Below are positions 1 to 7,205 of a stretch of DNA of 64,000 bases, one piece after another (position 1 is the first letter of the stretch; every line of letters starts with the position of its first letter). Made by a program: the position numbers and the translations under genes. Source of the stretch: Litchfieldella anticariensis FP35 = DSM 16096 (GTDB lineage Bacteria; Pseudomonadota; Gammaproteobacteria; Pseudomonadales; Halomonadaceae); the NCBI RefSeq assembly GCF_000409775.1, contig NZ_KE332392.1:350459-414458 (forward strand), read 5' to 3'. The notes under the pieces are model-generated. The model did no database searches, was not told where the DNA came from, and was given only the letters and a program-made list of their open reading frames with translations.

Positions 1-480
1 CCACAGTGATTCGCGCGACACGTGATTGATCACCAGGTCCACCATCAGGTCGTGGTGATTGGCCAGGTGACGGATATGTGACCAATCGCCCAAGGCCGGG
101 TTGACCTCACGGTAATGGATCACCGAGAAGCCATCGTCGCTGCTCCAAGGAAAGAAGGGCAGCACATGTACGCCACTGAAAGTACTGTCGAGACGGGTTT
201 CGAGAAAGTCGTCTAGTACCTCGAGAGGAGGGCGTTCGCCATCCAGTAACGAGTCACCATAGGTGATCAACCACTGGTCCCGTTCGCTCCATAATGCGCC
301 GGCTCGGGGAGTCGAGGTGTCACCAAGCGCACTGCTTTGGTGCGATAGCAACGTCAGCAAGCGTCTTAGTACTTCATCGGTGCGTGGGCCGTAGATTTCA
401 GCCAGGCGCTCGGCCGCCAGTGCTATGAAGGTGTCTTCGTCCAGGTGGCGACCGGTAGTGGGGGGAAACGTCGAGGACAT
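1..480 (-). CDS. GH13 sucrose/glucosylglycerol-type phosphorylase, N-terminal part
   Basis: This leftward gene runs off the left edge, so only the first 160 residues are visible. The start is ATG at 480-478, with GGAG about seven bases upstream. The translation contains VHVLPFFPWSSDDG and, near the cut, DLVINHVS (residues 148-155). These are the first conserved strands of the GH13 subfamily 18 barrel. That subfamily includes sucrose phosphorylase, glucosylglycerol phosphorylase and glucosylglycerate phosphorylase, which split a glucoside with phosphate to give glucose 1-phosphate. The specificity residues lie outside the window, so the substrate cannot be named. A role in turning over a compatible-solute glucoside would suit a halophile, but that is inference. 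It diverges from nrdR across a 157-bp gap. Confidence 0.85.
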   Translation of the reverse strand, partial: MSSTFPPTTGRHLDEDTFIALAAERLAEIYGPRTDEVLRRLLTLLSHQSSALGDTSTPRAGALWSERDQWLITYGDSLLDGERPPLEVLDDFLETRLDSTFSGVHVLPFFPWSSDDGFSVIHYREVNPALGDWSHIRHLANHHDLMVDLVINHVSRESLW

Positions 481-637
481 GGGCAGCTCCGGACACGAGG
501 TGGAGAGACGGAATTTCCTCTAGTCTTGCAGAAGCCGTGCCAGCCATGCACGCGACATCGGGATCCTGCTGGGCGGGATCAGGGTAAACCGTTACAATAC
601 AACGACAAATAACGCTTAACACGCCGGAAGCTAGCCG

Positions 638-1117
638 ATGCACTGTCCTTTCTGCGGTACGCACGACACCAAGGTCACCGATTCACGCCTGGTGGCCGAT
701 GGTGATCAAGTGCGGCGTCGTCGCCAATGCGCCGCCTGTGGCGAGCGTTTCACTACCTATGAAACCGCTGAATTGGTCATGCCACGCGTGATCAAGGCCG
801 ATGGTTCTCGCGAGGTCTTCGACGAGACCAAACTGCGAGCGGGCATGCTGCGCGCATTGGAAAAACGACCGGTCAGTGCCGAGTCGATCGAGGCAGCAGT
901 GGAACGTATGCGTCAGCGCTTGCGTGCCAAGGGCGAGCGCGAAATCGAGTCTCGCGAGGTTGGCGAAGAAGTCATGCGTGCTCTGAAACGACTCGATCAG
1001 GTCGCCTATATCCGCTTTGCCTCGGTTTACCGACGTTTCCAGGATATCGACGAATTCCGCGCCGAGATCGACCGGCTTGCCCAGGAACCACACTTCCCCC
1101 CCAATGATGACCATTGA
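638..1117 (+). CDS. nrdR: Transcriptional repressor NrdR
   Basis: NrdR represses ribonucleotide reductase genes in response to the ATP/dATP balance. The 159-residue product starts [13 protein letters not shown] and has the four zinc-ribbon cysteines in two CxxC pairs (residues 3, 6, 31 and 34). An ATP-cone domain follows from about residue 49 ([15 protein letters not shown]). The length is normal for the family. GGAAG lies upstream of the ATG. It is the first gene of the riboflavin-nusB-thiL-pgpA run and its stop overlaps the ribD start region, as is common in gammaproteobacteria. No NrdR box is evident in its own upstream region. Confidence 0.96.
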   Translation: MHCPFCGTHDTKVTDSRLVADGDQVRRRRQCAACGERFTTYETAELVMPRVIKADGSREVFDETKLRAGMLRALEKRPVSAESIEAAVERMRQRLRAKGEREIESREVGEEVMRALKRLDQVAYIRFASVYRRFQDIDEFRAEIDRLAQEPHFPPNDDH

Positions 1118-1122
1118 TCGCC

Positions 1123-2277
1123 ATGCCCAAACTGACCCCTGAATTCTGGATGGCCAGGGCGTTGACCTTGGCGCGCCGTGGTCTCTATACCACCGACCCC
1201 AATCCAAGGGTCGGTTGTGTTCTGGTCAAGAACCGTCGCTTGGTAGGCGAGGGTTTTCACGCTCGGGCTGGCGAACCGCATGCTGAGATCCATGCCTTGA
1301 ATGACGCCGGTAGCGCCGCCAAAGGAGCGACAGCCTACGTGACCCTGGAACCCTGTTCTCACCAGGGACGTACCGGGCCCTGTTCTCAAGCACTGATCGA
1401 TGCCGGTGTGAAGCGAGTGGTGGCGGCCATGCAGGATCCCAATCCTCTAGTGGGTGGGCGTGGCTTCGCCATGTTGCGCAAGGCTGGTGTCGAAGTGGAA
1501 TGTGGCTTGTTGGAAGACGAAGCACGAGCACTCAATCCTGGATTCATCTCCCGAATGAGTCGTTCGCGACCTTTTGTAAGGTTGAAGATGGCCACCAGCC
1601 TGGATGGTCGTACCGCCATGCGTTCGGGAGAATCGCAATGGATCACTGGGTCGGCGGCGCGTACTGAGGTGCAACGTTTGCGAGCACGTTCAAGTGCCGT
1701 GATCAGTGGTATCGAGTCGATCATTTTTGATAATTCGCGACTGACCGTGCGTGCCGATCAGTTGCAGTTGGAGGATGCCGAGGACATCGCCCGCCGCCAG
1801 CCTTTGAGAGTGGTGGTCGACACACAGCTGCGACTACCATTGGCGGCTGCCTGTCTGCGAGAGCCAGGACGTACCCTGGTGGCGACCTGTAGCCGCGACG
1901 GCGAACGCCGCAAACGCTTGGAGGCGGCAGGGGCCGAGATATTGGTCCTCCCCTCCGGGCATGATGGCCGGGTCGACCTCGAGGCACTACTGGCTCATCT
2001 TGCCAAGGAAGAGGATGCCAACGAGGTACTGCTCGAAACCGGGGCGACCCTGGCGGGGGCCATGCTTGATGCCGATCTCATCGATGAAATCCAGTTGTTC
2101 ATGGCACCGACACTGTTGGGTGGCGAGGCGCGGCCGCTGTTCGCCTTGCCAGGGGTAGAACGGATGGCTCAGCAGCGGGCCTTGGATATCGAGGATATCC
2201 GAGCCGTGGGACGCGATTGGCGTATTACTGCGCGGCCGCTTTCGACTGGCGTCCGACGCCGTGCCAAGGTACCCTGA
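1123..2277 (+). CDS. ribD: Bifunctional riboflavin biosynthesis deaminase/reductase RibD
   Basis: RibD carries out two successive steps of riboflavin synthesis, deamination of the pyrimidine product of GTP cyclohydrolase II and NADPH-dependent reduction of its ribose. The N-terminal deaminase has the zinc motif HAE (GEPHAEIHALNDAG) and the paired-cysteine segment PCSHQGRTGPC. The reductase starts near residue 145 (RPFVRLKMATSLDGRTA). I chose ATG 1123 (MPKLTPEFWM, 384 aa); an in-frame TTG at 1114 overlapping the nrdR stop is possible. There is no strong ribosome site, suggesting translation coupled to nrdR. Confidence 0.95.
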   Translation: MPKLTPEFWMARALTLARRGLYTTDPNPRVGCVLVKNRRLVGEGFHARAGEPHAEIHALNDAGSAAKGATAYVTLEPCSHQGRTGPCSQALIDAGVKRVVAAMQDPNPLVGGRGFAMLRKAGVEVECGLLEDEARALNPGFISRMSRSRPFVRLKMATSLDGRTAMRSGESQWITGSAARTEVQRLRARSSAVISGIESIIFDNSRLTVRADQLQLEDAEDIARRQPLRVVVDTQLRLPLAAACLREPGRTLVATCSRDGERRKRLEAAGAEILVLPSGHDGRVDLEALLAHLAKEEDANEVLLETGATLAGAMLDADLIDEIQLFMAPTLLGGEARPLFALPGVERMAQQRALDIEDIRAVGRDWRITARPLSTGVRRRAKVP

Positions 2278-2359
2278 GCGCCGACTAAGGTAGGGCGTTG
2301 GTGAATGGCAACTCCGTCGCCAAGCCAAGTCGCAAGCCAGCGACACCTTGCAGGTATAG

Positions 2360-2387
2360 GGAAATAAGGCACTTGTGCCGTATTTCC
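2360..2387 (+). promoter_or_regulatory. Hairpin just upstream of the ribB ribosome-binding site
   Basis: GGAAATA (2360-2366) pairs with TATTTCC (2381-2387), and GGCA with TGCC inside, with one A/G mismatch and a four-base loop. The structure ends 9 bases before the GGAG of ribB and has no T-tract. It could modulate ribB translation. The sequence does not look like the conserved FMN riboswitch that often precedes ribB in proteobacteria. Confidence 0.4.
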
Positions 2388-2405
2388 ATGATATTCGGAG
2401 ATTCC

Positions 2406-3569
2406 ATGGTGCACTCATCACACGATTCGGCCCCCGCTGACGAGGCGCCACAGGCCAGCGGCCTGGCGCGTGTCGAAGAGCTGATCGAGGACATTCGGCA
2501 GGGCAAGATGGTGATCCTCATGGACGATGAGGATCGCGAGAACGAAGGTGATATCATCATGGCCGCCGAGAAGGTTCAGGCCGAGCACATCAACTTCATG
2601 GCACGCCACGCCCGTGGCCTGATCTGCCTACCGATGACCCGGGAGCGATGCGAACGCCTCAAGTTGCCACTGATGGTGCGTGACAATGGTTCCGGCTTTG
2701 GCACCAAGTTCACTCTTTCCATCGAGGCTGCCGAGGGAGTCTCGACGGGTATCTCCGCTGCCGATCGGGCGCGTACCGTACAAGCGGCGGTGGCGCGTGA
2801 TGCTCGCCCCGAGGATATCGTCCAGCCGGGGCATATCTTCCCATTAATGGCTGAGCCAGGCGGTGTGTTGCGCCGTGCGGGTCATACCGAGGCTGCTTGC
2901 GACCTTGCCGCCATGGCTGGGTTCGATCCCAGTGGCGTGATCTGCGAGATCATGAACGATGACGGCAGCATGGCGCGTCGTCCGGAGCTCGAGCGTTTCG
3001 CCGCCGAACACGGGCTGAAGATCGGCACTATCGCCGACTTGATCCATTACCGCATCCACAATGAGCAGACCATAGAGCATCTCGAAGCCAAGGTAGTGAT
3101 GACCGCTTTCGGGGAGCTGACGCTACATGTGTTCCGTGACAGTATCCAGGGCGCGCACCACCTGGCGCTGGTCAAAGGCCTCCCCGATCCGCAGCAGCCG
3201 ACCACGGTGCGCGTGCACCTTGCCGAACCGTTGCGCGACCTGCTGACGCTGACCAAGCCCGATAGCCAGAGTTGGACTGCGCAAGGAGCTTTGGCCGAGA
3301 TTGCCAAGGCCGAACGGGGGGTCTTCGTGCTGCTCGATGATGGTCGCCCACATCAGGATTTGAAGGATCAGCTCGATATCCTGCTGGAGCGCAAGCGAGC
3401 ACCGCGTACTAGCGATTCCGATGGGGCGGGCAACTACCTGACCATCGGTACCGGATCGCAGATTCTGCGTCATCTCGCGGTGGGCAAGATGCGTTTGCTC
3501 AGCTCACCTTGGAAGTTCTCGGCGCTTTCCGGTTTCGATCTCGAGGTCGTCGAACGTTTGAGTCCCTGA
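2406..3569 (+). CDS. ribB: 3,4-dihydroxy-2-butanone 4-phosphate synthase with degenerate GTP cyclohydrolase II-like tail (RibBX type)
   Basis: The first 225 residues are a complete DHBP synthase, with the acidic [10 protein letters not shown] motif, [10 protein letters not shown] and the [13 protein letters not shown] segment. It makes the four-carbon precursor of lumazine. The remaining 160 residues align with RibA only loosely. The zinc-binding cysteines of true GTP cyclohydrolase II (the CLTGD and RCDCG motifs) are absent, with [14 protein letters not shown] in the corresponding stretch. Cyclohydrolase activity is therefore unlikely and a separate ribA should exist elsewhere. ATG 2406 is preceded by GGAG at good spacing. 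An in-frame GTG at 2298 would add 36 residues that fit the family poorly. Length is 387 aa. Confidence 0.92.
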   Translation: MVHSSHDSAPADEAPQASGLARVEELIEDIRQGKMVILMDDEDRENEGDIIMAAEKVQAEHINFMARHARGLICLPMTRERCERLKLPLMVRDNGSGFGTKFTLSIEAAEGVSTGISAADRARTVQAAVARDARPEDIVQPGHIFPLMAEPGGVLRRAGHTEAACDLAAMAGFDPSGVICEIMNDDGSMARRPELERFAAEHGLKIGTIADLIHYRIHNEQTIEHLEAKVVMTAFGELTLHVFRDSIQGAHHLALVKGLPDPQQPTTVRVHLAEPLRDLLTLTKPDSQSWTAQGALAEIAKAERGVFVLLDDGRPHQDLKDQLDILLERKRAPRTSDSDGAGNYLTIGTGSQILRHLAVGKMRLLSSPWKFSALSGFDLEVVERLSP

Positions 3570-3644
3570 TACATAAGCCCCGGTCGTGGCTTCATGGGCC
3601 GAGACTTCGTCTTTGACCGGGCCTGATATCAAGCCCTTTATCGT

Positions 3645-3660
3645 GTGTCCTGCGGGACAC
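3645..3660 (+). other. Short hairpin in the ribB-ribH gap
   Basis: GTGTCC and GGACAC form a six-base-pair stem around TGCG, 26 bases before the ribH start. There is no T-run, so it is not a convincing terminator. The 117-bp gap otherwise shows nothing clear. Confidence 0.3.
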
Positions 3661-3686
3661 GGTGTGGATTAGCAGGATTGGAAATC

Positions 3687-4169
3687 ATGCAACCTATTTC
3701 CCAAGTCGAAGGCAGCTTCACCGATGTCGATGGTCGCTACGTGATTGTGGTAGGCCGCTTCAACCATCATGTGGTCGACAGCCTGGTGGAAGGCGCCGTC
3801 GACAGTTTGGTGCGTCATGGTGTGGATGCCGAGCATATCGATATCGTTCACGTCCCGGGCGCCTGGGAATTGCCGCTTGCAGTCAAGCGGGCACTGAAAG
3901 TGGTCAAGCCGGATGCTGTCATCGCATTGGGCGCCGTCATTCGCGGCGGGACTCCGCACTTCGAATACGTGGCCGGTGGTTGCAATGCTGCCTTAGGCAA
4001 TCTGCAGCTCGAGTTCGACACGCCGATCGCCAATGGTGTCCTGACAGTGAACTCGATCGAGCAAGCCATCGAACGGGCAGGTACCAAGGCCGGCAACAAA
4101 GGAACTGAAGCGGCCATGGCGGCGATGGAAATGGTCTCGTTGCTACGCCAATTCGGAGGTGAGGCATGA
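3687..4169 (+). CDS. ribH: 6,7-dimethyl-8-ribityllumazine synthase
   Basis: RibH joins the DHBP made by RibB with the RibD product to form lumazine, the direct riboflavin precursor, in an icosahedral or pentameric assembly. Recognisable segments are [17 protein letters not shown] near the N-terminus, the substrate-binding PGAWELPLA and the loop [16 protein letters not shown] placed the start at ATG 3687 (MQPISQVEG, 160 aa) behind AGGATTGGA; a start at 3645 would sit in the intergenic hairpin. The gene overlaps nusB by four bases. Confidence 0.95.
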   Translation: MQPISQVEGSFTDVDGRYVIVVGRFNHHVVDSLVEGAVDSLVRHGVDAEHIDIVHVPGAWELPLAVKRALKVVKPDAVIALGAVIRGGTPHFEYVAGGCNAALGNLQLEFDTPIANGVLTVNSIEQAIERAGTKAGNKGTEAAMAAMEMVSLLRQFGGEA

Positions 4170-4663
4170 GCCAGCAGCGTCGTTCTCCTTCCAAGGCGCA
4201 GCAGGCCCGTCACGCGGCACGAGAACTTGCCGTTCAGGGACTTTATCAGTGGCAATTGACCGGTAAGCCGATCGCCACGGTAGAGGCCGAGTTTCGTAGC
4301 CAGGTTGCCGACGAAGACCTGGAAGATCACGAGAATTGGCACAAGGTGATGGAGATCGCCGACTTGGCACTATTTCATGAGCTGCTGCACAACGTGGCAC
4401 GTTTCCAGGCCGATCTCGACGCGACTCTCAAGCCGGTGTTGGACCGTCGGCTGGAAGATCTCGACCCCATCGAGCTCGCAATTCTGCGGCTCGGGACCTA
4501 TGAATTGTCGCGGCGCATGGAGGTGCCCTATCGAGCGGTGATCAACGAGGGAGTCGAACTGGCCAAGTCGTTTGGTGCCACTGACGGCCACAAGTACGTC
4601 AATGGCATCCTCGACAAGCTGGCTGCTCGTCTGCGTTCCACCGAGGTCGGCGCGCGTCGCTGA
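4166..4663 (+). CDS. nusB: Transcription antitermination factor NusB
   Basis: NusB binds boxA RNA with NusE (S10) and supports antitermination of rRNA operons. The 165-residue all-helical protein begins with an Arg/Lys-rich tail and [16 protein letters not shown]. It ends with the family's conserved [19 protein letters not shown] and the [11 protein letters not shown] helix. It starts inside the ribH stop (ATGA overlap), pointing to translational coupling, and is followed two bases later by thiL. Confidence 0.96.
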   Translation: MSQQRRSPSKAQQARHAARELAVQGLYQWQLTGKPIATVEAEFRSQVADEDLEDHENWHKVMEIADLALFHELLHNVARFQADLDATLKPVLDRRLEDLDPIELAILRLGTYELSRRMEVPYRAVINEGVELAKSFGATDGHKYVNGILDKLAARLRSTEVGARR

Positions 4664-4664
4664 C

Positions 4665-5636
4665 ATGCCCCGGACGATGTCTAGCCCAATGTACGGCGAG
4701 TTCGAGCTGATCGCCCGCTATTTCACTCGTCAGCCCAATGACGACGGCGTGCTGTTGGGAGTGGGGGACGACTGTACCTTGCTGCAACCGACACCGGGAT
4801 ATTGCTTGGCTGTCAGTGTGGATACCTCGATCGCCGATGTACATTTCCCGGCCGAGGCGCCGGCCTATGCCATCGGTTACCGAGCGCTTGCGGTTAGCCT
4901 CAGTGATCTGGCCGCGATGGGCGCCACCCCTCGCTGGTGCCTGATGGCGTTGTCTCTTCCCGAAGCGTGTGAAGCCTGGCTTTCCGAGTTTGCCCGAGGC
5001 TTTCATGCCTTGTGCGATTCCTGTGGCGCGACGTTGGTGGGAGGAGACATCGCCCGTGGTGAATTGAGTGTCGGCGTGACCGTGCATGGCGAATTGCCGC
5101 CGGGAACGGCGTTACGGCGCAGTGGTGCCCAGCCCGGCGATGTGCTGGCAGTGACAGGCTCACTGGGTGGCGGACATGGCGGTCTGTTGGCCTGGCAACA
5201 GGGGGAACGAGATCTTGACGACCCGCTGCTGGCTGCCTATCTGCTACCTCAGCCACGCGTCGAAGCCGGTCAGGCCCTGCGTGATCTGGCTACGGCAGCC
5301 ATCGATATCTCCGATGGATTGCTAGCGGATCTACAACACCTGCGCGAGGCTTCGGGTGTGGGCGCGGATATCGATGTCGAGGCACTGCCCTTGACCCGAG
5401 GATTGGTGGAGCGTCTTGGCGAAACTGGCGCCCTCCATGCGGCCTTGGGTGGAGGGGACGACTATGAACTGCTCGTCAGTTTGCCGCCCGCTGTCGTCAG
5501 GCAGGCCCGCCAACGCCTGAAGGCATTGGGCGTACCCCTGACCGTGATTGGCAGGTTATCTTCTGAGCAGGGGGTTCGCGGGGTACCGGAATCGGTACCC
5601 AGTGGCTGGCAGCACTTCCACGGAGGGACGCCATGA
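4665..5636 (+). CDS. thiL: Thiamine-monophosphate kinase
   Basis: ThiL phosphorylates thiamine monophosphate to the active pyrophosphate. The protein has the family N-terminus GEFELIARYF, the magnesium-binding GVGDDCTLL, a long ALAVSLSDLAAMGA helix, VGGDIARG, AIDISDGLLADLQH and the C-terminal GGGDDYELL. The start could be ATG 4665 (323 aa), 4677 or 4689. None has a strong ribosome site, and reading probably continues from nusB. It overlaps pgpA by four bases. Confidence 0.93.
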   Translation: MPRTMSSPMYGEFELIARYFTRQPNDDGVLLGVGDDCTLLQPTPGYCLAVSVDTSIADVHFPAEAPAYAIGYRALAVSLSDLAAMGATPRWCLMALSLPEACEAWLSEFARGFHALCDSCGATLVGGDIARGELSVGVTVHGELPPGTALRRSGAQPGDVLAVTGSLGGGHGGLLAWQQGERDLDDPLLAAYLLPQPRVEAGQALRDLATAAIDISDGLLADLQHLREASGVGADIDVEALPLTRGLVERLGETGALHAALGGGDDYELLVSLPPAVVRQARQRLKALGVPLTVIGRLSSEQGVRGVPESVPSGWQHFHGGTP

Positions 5637-6106
5637 ATCGCGCCCCCGCGAGTGTCTGGCGACGCCCTACCCACTTTCTGGCCTTTGGCCTAGGGAGTGG
5701 TGCCGTTCCTTGGGCGCCGGGCACTTTCGGCACCCTGGCAGCGATACCTTTCTACTGGCTGATGTCCGATCTTCCATTGGGCTGGTACTTGAGCCTGGTT
5801 GGCGTGGCGATGGTGATTGGTATCTGGCTGTGCGACAAGACTTCGCACGATCTGGGGGTTCACGATCACTCGGGCATCGTTTGGGATGAGTTCGTCGGCT
5901 ACTGGTTGACGATGGTGGCGGTGCCCTTTTCCTGGGAAGCGGCGCTGTGGGGCTTCGTCGTCTTTCGCATCTTCGATGTCTTCAAGCCGTGGCCGATCCG
6001 CTGGGCCGATCGTCGCGTAGCGGGTGGCTTCGGTATCATGATCGATGATGTCATGGCTGCCCTCTATGCTTGGGGGACGATACACTTGTGGCTGTGGCTA
6101 CATTGA
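5633..6106 (+). CDS. pgpA: Phosphatidylglycerophosphatase A
   Basis: PgpA removes the phosphate from phosphatidylglycerophosphate at the inner membrane, completing phosphatidylglycerol synthesis. The 157-residue protein shows the family signature GSGAVPWAPGTFGTL at the N-terminus and acidic residues in VWDEFVGYW. It has several hydrophobic segments and a C-terminal DDVMAALYAW. It starts within the thiL stop (ATGA overlap). The operon probably ends here, where a repeat element follows at 6114. Confidence 0.95.
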   Translation: MNRAPASVWRRPTHFLAFGLGSGAVPWAPGTFGTLAAIPFYWLMSDLPLGWYLSLVGVAMVIGIWLCDKTSHDLGVHDHSGIVWDEFVGYWLTMVAVPFSWEAALWGFVVFRIFDVFKPWPIRWADRRVAGGFGIMIDDVMAALYAWGTIHLWLWLH

Positions 6107-6113
6107 GAAAACA

Positions 6114-6192
6114 CTGAATAAATGTCTGCGCGGGCGGATCGCTGCGTTGCGGTTCGCTCGGGGGCGCCTAGTCTGCTCGTCAATTTATTCAG
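6114..6192. repeat. 79-bp element with inverted CTGAATAAAT ends, copy 1
   Basis: CTGAATAAAT at 6114-6123 is repeated as ATTTATTCAG at 6183-6192. The interior contains GGATCGCTGCGTTGCGG. A related element occurs at 49001-49091 in reverse orientation and a degraded half at 55316-55370. It sits eight bases after pgpA and just before the next gene's ribosome site. It has no coding capacity and looks like a miniature, non-autonomous palindromic element. Confidence 0.7.
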
Positions 6193-6214
6193 CGCTTTCA
6201 TGATGGAGAAACTT

Positions 6215-7114
6215 ATGCGCAAGGGACTGCTCATCGTTGCCGCCATCGTGGTGTTGGGTGTGGGGTATCTGGCTGGGCAGGTCATATCGAGCCTGCTATT
6301 CGAACGTGAACTCGAGAGAACCCTGAACGATTTGGCGGCGCGTAGCGACGTACAGGTCGAACGACATGATGTCGAGCGCGGCTGGTTCGTATCGCGCGGC
6401 GAGATCGTGCTGATGCCGCAATTCGGTGACGGCTGGCGGTTCGAATTGCCTTATACCGCCCGCCATGGGCTGCTAAGCACTCGAGCCAATGGGCGCTTGG
6501 TGCCGATACGCGGTGACGAAAGCACCCCTCTGTTCGGCGGACGATTGCCGGGCACGTCACCGCTCTGGCATGCCGAATATCGTACCCTGACCAACGACAT
6601 GACGGCGCGCGTCGATCTGGCGGCATTTCGTACCACCGAGGGCAAGCGTCAGTTCGACTTTCAAGGTGGCGAGCTTCTGCTCAACGGTCAGCATGATGAC
6701 CTACGGTTGGAGGCACGGATAGGTCCTCTGGATGTCGAGCAAGGTGGCGATACCCTGCGGGTTGAGCCGCTGGTGCTGAAGACTCATTACCAAGCGGCTA
6801 GCGGTGAACATCCACCGCGCTGGACCCTGGAGACCTTGCGCGTAGCCAGCCCTTCGCTCGGGTTTACGGTTGATATCGTTGGTGAACTACGCTTCCTGGG
6901 AGGGGAGTGGGAGGCGTTTCGGTTGACCGATTTGGAGAGTGCCGCAGGAAGGCAGCGCTGGCTGTCGCGTCTCGATGGCCATTTCACCTGGAGCGATCCG
7001 CCCCCCTTGGTGTTGCTCCAGTTGGGCCTGCCTTTGGATAGTGAGATGCTGGAGGTAGAAATCGATGCCGGTAAAGTGACAGCCAACGACCGTTCTCTAT
7101 CGTCACTTCCTTAG
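6215..7114 (+). CDS. YdgA/DUF945-like exported protein
   Basis: The product (299 aa) starts MRKGLLIVAAIVVLGVGYLA, a signal-anchor that places the rest in the periplasm. The body (ELERTLNDLAARSDVQVERHDVERGWFVS and following) resembles the N-terminal half of the DUF945/YdgA family, whose molecular role is not established. It is shorter than E. coli YdgA (about 500 aa). GGAG six bases upstream of ATG 6215 decides the start over an upstream in-frame ATG at 6122 inside the repeat element. Function unknown. Confidence 0.7.
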   Translation: MRKGLLIVAAIVVLGVGYLAGQVISSLLFERELERTLNDLAARSDVQVERHDVERGWFVSRGEIVLMPQFGDGWRFELPYTARHGLLSTRANGRLVPIRGDESTPLFGGRLPGTSPLWHAEYRTLTNDMTARVDLAAFRTTEGKRQFDFQGGELLLNGQHDDLRLEARIGPLDVEQGGDTLRVEPLVLKTHYQAASGEHPPRWTLETLRVASPSLGFTVDIVGELRFLGGEWEAFRLTDLESAAGRQRWLSRLDGHFTWSDPPPLVLLQLGLPLDSEMLEVEIDAGKVTANDRSLSSLP

Positions 7115-7205
7115 CAATACCTTGGTTGGGTGCTTGAAGTTCGTCGTTGGCGCCCGCATTCCTGTACCCAATGCGGTCAATGGACCTCTCGAGACAGAAC
7201 GCACG

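Noticed and set aside
2278-2405. FMN riboswitch before ribB
   Set aside because: The conserved aptamer segments expected of the FMN element are not found; only a short hairpin is present.
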